Shown here piece after piece: positions 30,255 through 41,047 of a stretch of DNA of 64,000 nucleotides. Position numbers and translations under genes: made by a program. Each line of letters starts with the position of its first letter. Position 1 is the stretch's first letter. The notes under the pieces were generated by a model. The model had not been told where the DNA came from. It worked only from the letters and a program-made list of their open reading frames with translations, and ran no database searches. The DNA comes from Meghimatium bilineatum (lineage: Eukaryota > Mollusca > Gastropoda > Stylommatophora > Philomycidae). The stretch lies in assembly GCA_034231615.1 (NCBI GenBank), contig CM067314.1, positions 13,085,415 to 13,149,414 on the forward strand, given 5' to 3'.

Positions 30255-30345
30255 ATTATTAGGTATTAGGTATGTTGATCCTCATCTTCGCACACCGGAC
30301 ATGTCCATAGGTGCTCCGATCTCCGCTTCAGTAAATCTCTCAGGG
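30255..30345 (-). mobile_element. unclassified dispersed fragment R, copy 1
   Basis: tcttcgcacaccggacatgt, ccataggtgctc and gatctccgcttcagtaa match 55265-55355. On the minus strand both encode LLKRRSEHL(W/C)TCPVCE, a CPVC zinc-knuckle-like end. The minus frame 30266-30571 extends it upstream. Probably the 3' end of yet another retroelement. Confidence 0.5.
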
Positions 30346-30688
30346 TATAACGGCTGATTGTTCCGTTCTTTGTTGGTTCACTACTCTTTTTGAAATCTTC
30401 GTCAGGGGTTCTCTTCGGACCACGCTCATCCTCACTCTTTTTCAGTACATTATGATCCTTTATTCGGACAATGTGTTCAGACAAGTATGTATGTGTGTCC
30501 GTCAACAATGTATGTATGCTTAAATATGTAGTTTGCATCAGTGTTTTACTGCCTCGTATTCTATCCCACAATTCGATGTTCAGAATGTCATGTTAAGTAC
30601 TTATTTATGAGACAATACACAAATGTTATATGTACTTTCTTTATGTCTTTTTTCACGACATTCCCGTGCATGTTTTTCTCCTGAGAAT

Positions 30689-30892
30689 CTTTCTATCTAT
30701 CTATATATCTATCTATCTATATATCTATCTATCCATCTATCCATCTATCCATCTATCCATCTATCCATCTATCCATCTATCCATCTATCCATCTATCTAT
30801 CTATCTATCTATCTATCCATCTATCCATCTATCCATCTATCCATCTATCCATCTATCCATCTATCCATCTATCCATCTATCTATCTATTCGC
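30689..30892. repeat. (CTAT)n / (CCATCTAT)n microsatellite
   Basis: About 200 bp of tetranucleotide repeat with regular CTAT-to-CCAT interruptions, so the effective period is 8 in the middle. It adjoins the 3' end of the minus-strand RTE-Z remnant. Confidence 0.97.
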
Positions 30893-30894
30893 TG

Positions 30895-31900
30895 TGTCCC
30901 TTGTTTGCCTTACGGTGACAGGTGGTGGAAGAGTTCTCTGGAGATGGCCTTTTTGTGCCGCTGTTTGTAAGCTTGATCCTGTGGCTGCTTTGATCCCTTT
31001 TTTACATGGTCTGCCTCTGGTTTTATAACCGTAATGTCTATGTGTCGAGTCATGGCCATTTGTGGCATGCTATATGTCGGTAGTCTGGAAGCGTGTGAAA
31101 ACCACTTGATCTGTTGTCTTTTGATGTGTAATAATACTGGTATCTTCTTCTTCTTCTGCGTTCGTTCTCAAACTCCTGCAGATTAGCAGGATGTAGTCCG
31201 GAGAACGTAATGCGTTGTGTCATGGTTTACAGCATTGCTGTGATATCTGTGCCTTTCGGCCTAACACATCCGACTTCAGCGTGGCTTTGGGTCACTGACC
31301 CTATATGGGATGGGACAGCCAACTCCATCCCATAACCTCCTTAGTCGCCTTTTACGACATGCGTGGAAGGCAAACAGTGTTGTTATTCTTTGCTCCCCTT
31401 TCGGGCCCCGGTAACACACGGGCGATACTGGTATTATTCTGGTTATCTGTCTGATGTTATCGTTTCTAATTCTATCTCTTAATGACACTCCGAGTATTCT
31501 TTGTAGACATGTTATTTCTGTTGTCACTATTTTTCTTTTGTCTTGTGCTGTCATTGTCCAGGTTTGGCACTGGTAGAATAGTGATGAGACAATAATAGTC
31601 TTATATAATGCAACTTTAGTGTCTATGTTTACATTTTTGTTCTTGAAAAACCGTATCATCTGTCCTAGGATCTGGTATGTTATGTTGCATCTATTTTTGT
31701 ATCTCTTTACTGATTTTCCCTTCACTATATGTAATGCTTCCTAAGTAAGTGAACTCATTTACTTGTTTAAGGTGTTTATCATCGATGGAGATAGTGATAT
31801 TTCTTTCTTTCTTTGCTATTGCCATTATTTCGGTCTTTTCAATATTGATCTTCATGTTGAATTTTTGACATGTTGTGTGGAGTCTGTTCATATGTTCTTG
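30895..31900 (-). pseudogene. RTE-Z LINE C-terminus, split by F1
   Basis: Minus strand, in order from 31903: NMKINIEKTEIMAIAKKERN, VNEFTYLGSITYSEG, a frameshift, VALYKTIIVSSLFYQCQTWT, VTTEITCLQRILGVSLRDRI, then the F1 insertion (31144-31424), and a decayed GRP-rich 3' end (30900-31020). INIEKTEIM and FTYLGS are conserved blocks downstream of the RT catalytic motif in RTE-like elements. It ends at the tetranucleotide tract, presumably its tail. Confidence 0.8.
31144..31424 (-). mobile_element. F1 element, full-length
   Basis: Begins cttcttcttctgcgttcg, ends ggtaacacacgggcg, with a 10-bp target-site duplication, atactggtat (31134-31143 and 31425-31434), in RTE-Z. Core atgggatgg/ccatccca hairpin and the GTCG block intact; one of the best preserved copies. 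Confidence 0.93.
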
Positions 31901-32098
31901 CAATTGAGAATCTTTCTGCTATAACATTTCTGAATAAAACATTTCTTAATAAACAAAACTCGCGCTTACAACCAAAGTCATATATGAGATCCTTCAATAA
32001 TAAACCCCTTCCGTTATTAAAACCGACATTATGTCAATCAATCAGTGTCATGCCAAGTGATGTAGACGATATGTTTCTTCACAACTCTCTTTCTCTTA

Positions 32099-32641
32099 TA
32101 AATAACCAAATGGTTAGAGGGTGTTCGACAAAGTGGATGGTGCCGCAGTAACCTAATGAACAAATAGTCAAGCAAAATGAGTTAAGCAGGTTACTAAAAC
32201 ACTTACCTTGCCTATTAATAAAAATATATAAAAAAGAAAAAAATATATATATTAAAAAACATACAATAAAACTAAACAAGACAATTCTCCACGTATCGGC
32301 TCAAATTGAACCTTTTCAAGAGACAAACAACAGAAAACGACAAAATAAAAAAATAAAAATAAATGACTATATTTCATCAAGCCCCGTCTATGACTATATT
32401 TCATCAAGGCGCTATGGAGGCGGGGCTTGATGAAATATAGTCATTTATTTTTATTTTTTTATTTTGTCGTTTTCTGTTGTTTGTCTCTTGAAAAAGGTTC
32501 AATTTGAGCCGATACGTGGAGAATTGTCTTGTTTAGTTTTATTGTATGTTTTTTAAGTATATTTTTTTTCTTTTTTATATATTTTTATTAATAGGCAAGG
32601 TAAGTGTTTAAGTAACCTGCTTAACTCATTTTGCTTTACTA
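32099..32641 (+). mobile_element. foldback element FB, copy 2
   Basis: Starts with the 70-bp unique end taaataaccaaatgg ... gcagtaacctaatgaacaaa, then arms of about 230 bp (32165-32395 and 32405-32641) that are near-perfect reverse complements with almost no loop. The 13-bp direct repeat tctctttctctta (32086-32098 and 32642-32654) is the target-site duplication. The arms are homologous to copy 1 (8359-9250). No protein. A single-stranded form would fold almost completely. Confidence 0.88.
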
Positions 32642-32689
32642 TCTCTTTCTCTTAGACTGTTCGGTTTTTTTCGCCTTTTTTTTTTTTTT

Positions 32690-33270
32690 GCATTCTCTCG
32701 TGCCACAGTGTCAACCCATCTAAAAATGTATCTCTGTGTCTTCCTCTGCCTCTTCTTCCCTTGTTCTTTCGGTGGTTACTAAATGTTCAAGTTTTGCTTT
32801 TCTCATCACGTGCACTAAAAATAATGACTGCTTATAATTTGTCCTAAAATTTATATTTTTACTCCAGTATCTCTGACAGAGCCCGTGTGTTTTCGAGGCC
32901 CGAAAGGGGAGCAAAGAATAACAACACTGTTTACCTTCCACGCATGTCGCAAAAGACGACTAAGGAGGTTATGGGATGGAGTTGGCTGTCCCATCCCATA
33001 TAGGGACAGTGACCCAAAACCATGCTGAAGTCGGATATGTCAGGCCGAAAGGCGGAGATATCGCAGCAATGCTGTAAACCATGACTCAATCTGCAGGAGT
33101 TTGAGAACGAACGCAGAAGAAGAAGAAGTATCTCTGACAACATCTACATTAGTTGGTTTTTTCCATTCTGTCCATGGAATATTCATTATTCTTCTCAAAA
33201 ACCACATTTAAATTGCCTCCAGCTCACCTTGAGCTTTATTATTTACCGCCCTTGCTTCATATTAAGATTA
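32690..33270 (-). pseudogene. RTE-X-like tail, split by F1
   Basis: Minus-strand reading gives a decayed LEAxxMWFLRRIMNIPWTE block (33160-33240), then beyond the F1 insertion VMRKAKLEHLVTTERT and a REEEAEEDTEIHF-like degraded basic end (32720-32830). Collinear with 11600-11965. Several frameshifts. Confidence 0.7.
32879..33126 (+). mobile_element. F1 element with internal deletion
   Basis: Sense copy from gagcccgtgtgttttcga to gaacgcagaagaagaag with a 13-bp target-site duplication, agtatctctgaca (32866-32878 and 33127-33139). About 35 bp are missing after accatgactcaatctgcagg, where other copies have acgcattccgttctccgg. Confidence 0.9.
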
Positions 33271-33399
33271 CAGTAGTACTACATTGCATAGAATATTTCT
33301 TTTTTATTATTATTATTATTATTGTTGCTATTTTATCCGTAAACTATTGTCACAAATTGAAGCAATCTTAACCATGGCAATCAACAGTATAAGTCCTAT

Positions 33400-34826
33400 T
33401 GGAAAATGTCATATCCAGCACTCTAACATTACATTTGATATCTAGCACTCTAGCATGACTCATTTGATATATAGCACTCTAACATGACTCATTTGATATC
33501 TAGCACTCTAACATGACTCATTTGATATCTAGCACTCTAACATGGCTCCTTAGATATCTAGCACTCTAACATGGCTCCTTAGATATCTAGCACTCTAACA
33601 TGGCTCCTTAGATATCTAGCACTCTAACATGACTCATTTGATATCTAGCACTCTAACATGACTCATTTGATATCTAGCACTCTAACATGACTCATTTGAT
33701 ATCTAGCACTCTAACATGGCTCCTTAGATATCTAGCACTCTAACATGACTCATTTGATATCTAGCACTCTAACATGGCTCCTTAGATATCTAGCACTCTA
33801 ACATGACTCATTTGATATCTAGCACTCTAACATGACTCCTTTGATATCTAGCACTCTAACATGGCTCCTTAGATATCTAGCACTCTAACATGGCTCCTTA
33901 GATATCTAGCACTCTAACATGACTCATTTGATATCTAGCACTCTAACATGACTCCTTTGATATCTAGCACTCTAACATGGCTCCTTAGATATCTAGCACT
34001 CGAACATGACTCCTTTGATATCTAGCAATCTAGCATGACACATCTGATATCTAGCACTCTGGCATGACTCATTTGATATCTAGCACTTTAACATGACTCA
34101 TTTGATATCTAGGACTGTAACATGGCTCATTTGATATCTAGAACTCTAGCATGACTCATTTGATATCTAGCAATTTAACATGACATTTGATATCTAGCAC
34201 TCTAGCATGACACATCTGATATCTAGCACTCTGGCATGACTCATTTGATATCTAGCACTTTAACATGACTCATTTGATATCTAGGACTGTAACATGGCTC
34301 ATTTGATATCTAGAACTCTAGCATGACTCATTTGATATCTAGCAATTTAACATGACATTTGATATCTAGCACTCTAGCATGACACATCTGATATCTAGCA
34401 CTCTGGCATGACTCATTTGATATCTAGCACTTTAACATGACTCATTTGATATCTAGGACTGTAACATGGCTCATTTGATATCTAGAACTCTAGCATGACT
34501 CATTTGATATCTAGCACTCTAACATGGCTCCTTTGATATCTAGCACTCTAACATGACTCCTTTGATATCTAGCACTCTAACATGGCTCATTTGATATCTA
34601 GCACTCTAACATGACTCATTTCATATCTAGCACTCGAACATGACTCCTTTGATATCTAGCAATCTAGCATGACTCATTTGATATCTAGCACTCTAGCATG
34701 ACTCATTTGATATCTAGCACTCTAACATGACTCAGTTGATATCTAGCACTCTAGCATGACTCATTTGATATCTAGCACTCTAGCATGACTCATTTGATAT
34801 CTAGCACTCTAGCATGACTCATTTGA
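33400..34826. repeat. 29-bp minisatellite, about 48 copies
   Basis: Unit gatatctagcactctaacat gactcattt. Two common subtypes (gactcatttg and ggctccttag) are interspersed in the first 600 bp. A 172-bp higher-order block is repeated from 34029 (see next). Largest array in the window besides 1-1720 and 4857-6099. Confidence 0.97.
34029..34500. repeat. 172-bp higher-order repeat inside the 29-bp array
   Basis: A six-unit block starting tctagcatgacacatctg recurs at 34029, 34201 and 34373, that is at 172-bp intervals (six 29-bp units less 2 bp). Internal order of unit variants (gcactctgg, gcacttta, ggactgta, gaactcta, gcaattta) is the same in all three. Confidence 0.93.
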
Positions 34827-34914
34827 CTGATGATAGTCAGATAATAAATTCTCTGTAATGGTTAACATTAGCTGTCATACAAAATAAAATAATAGAGAAA
34901 TGAAAATCACCAGC

Positions 34915-35190
34915 TTAGTTGACAGTGAGCTTGCTTACTATTATCGGGTCACAGCGTGCAGGTTCGAAACCACGTTCGGACAAATGAAATTGTCAGGGTC
35001 GTGATTTCTCGCTCCTCCAAACGAACCAGCTATAAATGGTTACCTGAGACATTAGTTAGGGGTGGTGAAGACATCAAGGAAGAGAACTGGCCACCCCCAC
35101 CTAATATTTGCTGCGACTTAGTACATGAAGAGTTATCTTCATCCCCAACGGCAGGTTGCTGCCATGGGACCTACCATTACCTTACCTTAT
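34915..35190 (+). mobile_element. SINE-C, tRNA-like head
   Basis: cttagttgacagtgagcttg (A-box-like) and gtgcaggttcgaaaccacg (B box) head a body gaattgg..., ggggtggtgaagacatcaag, gcaggttgctgccatgggac and a tail ccattaccttaccttata. One copy only, so family status rests on the Pol III boxes and the simple-repeat tail. I saw no clear target-site duplication. The 88-codon frame over it is incidental. Confidence 0.55.
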
Positions 35191-35455
35191 ACTGTAGACT
35201 TGGGTTTTCGTGGGCAACATAACCGCATGGGCGCAGCAAGAGAATAATGGGGTGGTACAGGGTCAAAGGAAGTGGCGTGGGGAGTTGCAGGGTTAGGATG
35301 GCGATATATGATTCAAGGAGCAATGTAGGATCACGGGGGTTGGGGGAGGGAGATAATCCTTTAGAGAAAACTGAACCAATCAAACTGCAAAAATAAATGC
35401 GGACGCTTGCAACGTTGTACGTGTAAAAAAAAAACAAGAGGTACAATTATGATAT

Positions 35456-35735
35456 CTTCTTCTGCGTTCGTTCTCAAACTCCTGCAGATTAGCAGGATGT
35501 AGTCCCGGAGAACGGAATGCATTGTGTCATGATTTACAGCATTGCTGTGATATCTGCGCCGTTCGGCCTGACACATCCGACTTCAGCATGGCTTTGGGTC
35601 ACTGAACCTATATGGGATGGGACAGCCAACTCCATCTCATAACCACCTCTTTAGTCACCTTTTACGACATGCGTGGAAGGGTAAACAGTGTTGCTACTCT
35701 TTGTTCCCTTTTTTTAGGGCCTTTGCAACTAAAAT
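35456..35735 (-). mobile_element. F1 element
   Basis: cttcttctgcgttcgttctc, agtcccggagaacggaatgc, tgatatctgcgccgttcgg, tatatgggatgggacagcca and ccttttacgacatgcgtgg in F1 order, ending near ttagggcctttgcaac. Small insertions are present; no clean target-site duplication seen. Confidence 0.88.
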
Positions 35736-36200
35736 TATTCGATCTAGTGGCAAGCGTTTATGCTGGAGACAAGAATTTTAACTGTATATTAAAATGAAAA
35801 GAAAATATTGTAAAACACCTCGGTGACAGCAAACGTTGCCTTATAGGTCCAGTAAAACCTGGCGATTCACTTTGTAAATTAAATGTGGCGCCAACATTGA
35901 TAAAGAGTGCTTACTTTCAAAGTGACCTCAATTGTTTTTATTTGAAATATTTTCATGTTTGTGCTTTGTTGTTTTTAACCCTCCAGATTACACCATTTAA
36001 GGCTTGTAATGATAAAAATATGATTACGGAATATTTCAATTGCAGTGGATTCGTGTAATTATTATATGTAAAAACCAAATTTTAAAAGTTGTATAATAAT
36101 GTGTCTATGAGCATGGTACCCATTTCTCTATAATGTGATTTTAGGGGGGAAAGGAATATATCTTTTATTTTTTTTAAACTGAATGCAGGAATAAACTAAA
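35736..36200. other. about 465 bp without recognisable feature
   Basis: AT-rich; no open frame of note and no repeat. Confidence 0.5.
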
Positions 36201-36204
36201 GTGG

Positions 36205-36365
36205 TATCTTCTTGGTCATTGCTCATTCTCAAACTCCCGCTGGATCTCTCTTGTAGCAGGGCGATCCTATTAGATTTCTAGCAGAATGTAGTCCAGATAT
36301 TAGAAATGAGCTGTGCCGCCATCTTATTAACGACAATGGCCTGACACATGCCTTTGGCGGGAAAG
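36205..36365 (-). mobile_element. F2 element
   Basis: tatcttcttggtcattgctc, caaactcccgctggatctct, cttgtagcagggcgatcct, gatttctagcagaatgtagt, ctgtgccgccatcttatt, gcctgacacatgcctttggc. Diverged copy without an obvious target-site duplication. Confidence 0.8.
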
Positions 36366-36700
36366 TTATATAAATACTGAATCATTTATAAAAACGAATT
36401 AAAGCGAAACTAAATAAGATAATATACCTTTTAGAAATATACGAAACAATTGTTCATTTATACAAATGTTAGGGATAACTGCTTTTACAAATTTAAAATA
36501 CATACAAAATATCATAGGAATCATGTATCATCAGGGATCCATCTCCAAAAAATATCTGGCGGTTAAGGGAAATAACCATTAAAATAATGAACACAGAAAT
36601 GACGAAAAAATTAGACAAAATGGTTTGTGTGGTTTTTTTTTAAAAGTACACGTAGGGTTAAGGAATCTGGTTGTCTGGTTGGATGTTTTACTACATCATA
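36366..36700. other. about 335 bp without recognisable feature
   Basis: AT-rich; nothing seen. Confidence 0.5.
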
Positions 36701-36915
36701 CTGCTGTTTGCATACTTTCTGTCCTCGGCCATGAGAAAATAAGCTGCCAAAACACTGCTGTTTGCATACTTTCTGTCCTCGGCCATGAGAAAATAAGCTG
36801 TCAAAACACTGCTGTTTGCATACTTTCTGTCCTCGGCCATGAGAAAATAAGCTGTCAAAACACTGCTCTTTGAATACTTTCTGTTCTCGGCCATGAGAAA
36901 ATAAGCTGCCACAAC
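36701..36915. repeat. 54-bp minisatellite, 4 copies
   Basis: Unit ctgctgtttgcatactttct gtcctcggccatgagaaaat aagctgtcaaaaca, starts 36701, 36755, 36809 and 36863. Multiple of 3. Confidence 0.96.
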
Positions 36916-37264
36916 AGCTGCCATAAAGACGTGTTGTCAGTACTGTGATGAATATCTTAGCATATTGTGAAAAGAAAAGAAATGCAGCAGCTCAACAGCG
37001 GAGAGTAGCTAGAAAGTCAGGGGTATACCAAAACCTATTTACAGTGGTAAAAGAAAAATCTTAAAAGATTAAGCATTGATTAGTTCTCTTGCTAATAAAC
37101 AATTGCTATCATGCTTTATATATGAATAATCATATTCCAATGAGGTTATGACGCATCTAGTCTAGATAACAATTTTAAGAAGTTTCACTCTAATAAATGC
37201 AAGAAAAATGTGATGTGATTAAGCGAAAAACGTAAGACAGTAGAATACATTTCATAAAATATGC
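36916..37264. other. about 350 bp without recognisable feature
   Basis: AT-rich; nothing seen. Confidence 0.5.
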
Positions 37265-37410
37265 TTGCATCTACTTCAAAGCATAACGAATATGGTGTTT
37301 GGCCATCTTACAGCACAGCTTTGCTATATAGCAAAATCTGGATATCCCTACACAATTACTGAGGAATTGATCATACCGTCCATTCACGACGCGAATACCT
37401 CCGCCACTAA
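37265..37410 (+). pseudogene. hAT-like (ZBED5/SCAND3-type) transposase fragment, tentative
   Basis: The frame reads FGHLTAQLCYIAKSGYPYTI followed by TEELIIPSIHDA. This resembles the block (L)xxxIAKxxKPHTIxExLILPAxxxM that I know from hAT-superfamily transposases of the ZBED5/SCAND3 group, which lies before the RNase H-like catalytic core. Only about 40 residues match; the downstream part does not, and the start codon is TTG. Recognition is from memory and needs a profile search. Confidence 0.45.
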
Positions 37411-37479
37411 GGGGTTAAGCGCAGGATTGCATAAAGGCACCAAACAGCAATATATTTCAAAAACAATAATACGAAAATG

Positions 37480-37806
37480 GTGGACATATCGTTTATTGAC
37501 TTATTACGTTCTTAAAATGGGTACCAGATGGCAAAAGAAAAAGAGGAAGACCACGAGAGACTCTTTGCAGAACAACCATCAAATAGCGTATGTCTATGGG
37601 TCTCAACAACATACAAGAATTACACACAGTAGTATCACATAGAAAGATAGAAGGGAAAAGATCAAGGGAAATACCCAGAGAAAAGATGTTGAACAGTTTG
37701 ACTAAATGTCTTCGATTGACGACACTAACAGAGATGATGACATATATGAGAGATCGATGTACATGGAGAGTTATAATCGACAACGCCATTCGGGACGGCA
37801 CTTGAT
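37480..37806 (+). pseudogene. chimeric RTE tails (RTE-V-like then RTE-X-like)
   Basis: First a decayed WVPDGKRKRGRPRETLCRT block (37510-37570), the basic GKRKRGRPxxT motif of the RTE-V type; then, in another frame, HRKIEGKRSREIPREKMLN, SLTKCLRLTTLTEMM, DRCTWRVIIDNAIRDGT and a stop, the end of the RTE-X type, with a tgatgatgat tail at 37804. The two blocks sit closer than in any intact element, so this is either a deletion or a family with both motifs. Confidence 0.6.
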
Positions 37807-37896
37807 GATGATAAGTATCACATCGTTGGAACTGGAGAGATCCACACTGTATTGGGTGTTGAAGGAACATTAGATAAACTACATTCGATATTTTAG

Positions 37897-38268
37897 ATAT
37901 ATAGATCGACAGAGATAGACAGATAGATGGATATATAGATCGACAGAGATAGACAGATAGATGGATATATTGATCGACAGAGATAGACAGATAGATGGAT
38001 ATATTGATCGACAGAGATAGACAGATAGATGGATATATTGATCGACAGAGATAGACAGATAGATGGATATATTGATCGACAGAGATAGACAGATAGATGG
38101 ATATATTGATCGACAGAGATAGACAGATGGATATATTGATCGACAGAGATAGACAGATGGATATATTGATCGACAGAGATAGACAGATAGATGGATATAT
38201 TGATCGACAGAGATAGACAGATAGATGGATATATTGATCGACAGAGATAAACAGATAGATGGATATAT
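37897..38268. repeat. 30/34-bp minisatellite, about 11 copies
   Basis: Unit atatattgatcgacagagat agacagatagatgg, with two or three copies lacking an atag (30 bp). Composed of GATA-like subunits, open on the minus strand (up to 275 codons, ISICLSLSIN repeats), not a gene. Confidence 0.96.
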
Positions 38269-38477
38269 TGCATAAATCTCCTGATTCGGTCTTAAAACAG
38301 ATTCCTCTTACTAATATCACTGTTCAGGGGCGTTCAGCCAATGTGTAATGGTGGATACACGCTATGAGCACATACAGACATGTCCGGAATGTAATGATGA
38401 TGATGATCCGACGATGAACTATTTGACTATTTTTCTATTCTTTTTCTTGTCCTGAAGCGAGATATTTAGAAATATAT

Positions 38478-38540
38478 TTCGTACTCTGGACTACATCCTG
38501 TTAATCTGCAGGATTTTGAGAACAAATGCAAGAGAAGTAT
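38478..38540 (+). mobile_element. F1 fragment
   Basis: ctctggactacatcctgtta, atctgcaggattttgagaac and aaatgcaagagaag match the last about 60 bp of F1. Confidence 0.6.
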
Positions 38541-38614
38541 AGCACGACACACCTCATTCCTTTGCCGGACTACATATTCCTTACAGTGTGAACACAAGCT
38601 TAGATATCATCTAG

Positions 38615-38768
38615 ATAAAATGTTCAAAGTTAAAATATACACATCAAACTCAAAGTTAAAATATACACATCAAACTCAAAGTTAAAATATACACAACAAA
38701 CAAACTCGAAATTAAAATATACACAACAAACTCGAAGTTAAAATATACACAACAAACAAACTCGAAGT
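38615..38768. repeat. 26-bp minisatellite, about 6 copies
   Basis: Unit aactcaaagttaaaatatac acatca, later copies with aacaaacaaactcga length variation. Confidence 0.92.
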
Positions 38769-39028
38769 TTTTGACACTGTTAAGGGGATGTCCATAAATG
38801 ACGTCAACACAATAAGGGAAGTGGGCGGTCTGAAAAATGTTTGACAGTCTTTGACAAGGGAGATTGGAACGCTGTCAAAAGTTGAAGTCAACAAACTTTT
38901 AAATAAACAAATTAAATTAAATTAGTAAATTGTGTTTAAAAATCTGCAGACAAAAATGATGCCTTTTTATGTGATTTTTTCTGCAACTGTTTGTTTGTTT
39001 TTGTGGTTGGTTAAAAGTATTTGATATA

Positions 39029-39258
39029 TATAGGGGATCTCCTGTTCAAGAGGTCACGGGTTCGAATCCGGCTCGTGTCGTCTGGTGGATTATAAGGTTA
39101 GTTATAAGGTGGGTTTTTTTCGGAGATCACTGTGGATTTTCACTTGAAGCTATGGAGTTACGTGCTATGAGTGGTACTCTCTTGAGAGGGACGGAGTGCA
39201 TATGGGAAACTGAATACGGTGAAGTCAATCTTCTACAGCTTTTAAACTCTTTTTTAAT
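39029..39258 (+). mobile_element. SINE-D, tRNA-derived, full length
   Basis: 230 bp with B box cacgggttcgaatccggc (a perfect match to the Pol III consensus core), body (gctatggagttacgtgctat, gagtggtactctcttgagag, ggagtgcatatgggaaactg, gtgaagtcaatcttctac) and an A/T-rich tail. A perfect 12-bp target-site duplication, gtatttgatata, lies at 39017-39028 and 39259-39270. Best SINE-D copy in the window. Confidence 0.92.
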
Positions 39259-39270
39259 GTATTTGATATA

Positions 39271-40440
39271 ATTAATCAGTGGGGCCCTGGATTCTTGACA
39301 GTTTATGAATGTGTGAGAGGTCTAACATTGGCAAAGAATTGTTAATGAAATGTATGGACAGCCCCTAAACAACAAGAGAACAAACCGAAGAAGAGGAAAG
39401 AGAGGGGGGTGGTGGGAATACAATTATAGACTTGCAAACAAACATTATGCAGCCTTTCAAATATGTCATTCTTGTTTCAAACAGGAGTGCCGGTGCATCT
39501 CCTTCGTGATATTGTCTACACAATAACAACACAACAAAGCAGACGATTCTATGGTAGGCGAGAGAGAACAATAAGTTTATATGTCGTCTCCTTGCCCTCT
39601 ATATCAGCAACTACTTGTTCATGAAATGTGAGACTTTTTCTAGACGTGAATAAATTAGTGGGAGTTGGGAGGGAATCAGTTCCTGTCGAGAAGAGAGGGG
39701 GGGGGGAGTCATTGCATTTTAAGTGGTCCAGGTAAGAGGTAATAAAATATGCAAATTATTAAAGCGAATAAACTTAACGACAAATCAATAAATCATTATT
39801 TTATTTATCATTGGCATTGGATGTTTCAAAAAGTACCATCGGGTAATAAATGATTACCATTTGAGAGAAAAGTATTACAGAAGCTCTCAACAAATTAGAA
39901 GAATTTCAAACAATTTATTTAAACAAATGAAGGCTAAGAACAGTGGAGAACATACCTCTAGACTCTTCCTGCGTGCAAAGAGGAAAACTCTGAAGGTAAC
40001 TATGAACATGAATGAATGTCACCAAAATGAAGACTGTTCTTTAGTTTTACATAACACAATTCAGCCACATTCCTCGAGTACGGAGAAACATTGCGAATAT
40101 AATACCACACGAGCTAGGGATCGGTGCGTTATGACTGGGACCACATCACCGCCCGTGTTTTGTAAAAACCTGCGCTGTCAATATTTAATCTTCAATTCTA
40201 CGTTATTTCGATACTTTACTCTAATTTTATGCATCAAATAAGTAATTCTGTCAAATAAGCATACCAATCTTGTTGTTATAGGTATTTACTAAACGATATT
40301 TAATTACAGATTTTATAAAAAGTGTAATTCAGTAATGTGCAATAATACATTGACAAGGTCATAGGTGACAGGGCAAATATAAAGTAAGCTGCTAAAGTTG
40401 GCTTCTTGTTTATTGTTTATGTTATTACTGCAGTGGAATA
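39271..40440. other. about 1.2 kb without recognisable gene
   Basis: Contains a 126-codon plus frame (39861-40241) rich in charged and polar residues with no recognised domain or repeat; an upstream ATG context does not help. A short poly-G run lies at 39698-39710. Confidence 0.4.
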
Positions 40441-40444
40441 ATCA

Positions 40445-40635
40445 TCATCAAGTGCTGTATCCACTAAGAATGCTGGCTGCAACGGACCTCCAATATCCCT
40501 TGTATCTTGCCTTGGTGGGGCATTCTGCTAGACCGTAACATATTCATCTCGTTATGTTTCCCACGTGTATCTCTCTCTCTCTCTCTCTCTGCCTACCTCT
40601 TGCTTGTCTCCCCTCAACTTTACAATATTTAAATG
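40445..40635 (-). pseudogene. RTE-Y 3' end
   Basis: atcatcatcaagtgctgtat, gaatgctggctgcaacgg, cttgccttggtggggcattc, tgctagaccgtaacatat, gcctacctcttgcttgtct match RTE-Y in order. An expanded (TC)n tract (about 40571-40590) lies within it, where other copies have only tctctgcct. Confidence 0.78.
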
Positions 40636-40727
40636 ACCAAATCACGAATTTTTCTAGAATGTTCGTCTCTTGTTCACATCGGTAATTCCAAGTAGATCTA
40701 GCTGCACATTTAAGTAACTACGACTCA

Positions 40728-40890
40728 AACTCTTCTTCTTCGTTCATTCTCAAACTCCCGCTGGATCTCCCTTACAGCAGGACCATGGTCCTACTAGATT
40801 TCCAGCAGGATGTAGTCCGGAGAATAGAAATGCGTTCTGTCGCCGTTTTATTTGCGCCAGTGGCCCGACACATCCGTCTTCGGTGGAGGC
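40728..40890 (-). mobile_element. F2 element
   Basis: tcttcttcttcgttcattct, caaactcccgctggatctcc, the palindrome aggaccatggtcct, actagatttccagcagg, gtcgccgttttatttgcgcc, ggcccgacacatccgtcttc. The 7-bp ctcaaac on both sides may be the target-site duplication. Confidence 0.87.
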
Positions 40891-41047
40891 TCAAACAATC
40901 CATGCCCGAGTTATTGTTAGATGAAAGGACACGGTTCAAATTTCTATTACCTTCTGACAGCGCCGTGATGTGCTATGATACCGAAAGGCGGCCACATCAG
41001 ACGGCACCGTAAGGCGGTGGCATAGAAGAGAAATCAAACTACAGTTT

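Noticed and set aside
30689-30892. Telomeric or centromeric repeat
   Set aside because: It is CTAT/CCAT tetranucleotide repeat; no TTAGGG-type repeat occurs in the window.
37493-38320. 275-codon minus frame rich in Ile, Ser, Leu
   Set aside because: Translation of a GATA-like minisatellite joined to retroelement antisense.
39050-39080. tRNA gene (perfect B box)
   Set aside because: No acceptor or anticodon stem closes around it, and the same sequence continues into a SINE body with target-site duplications.
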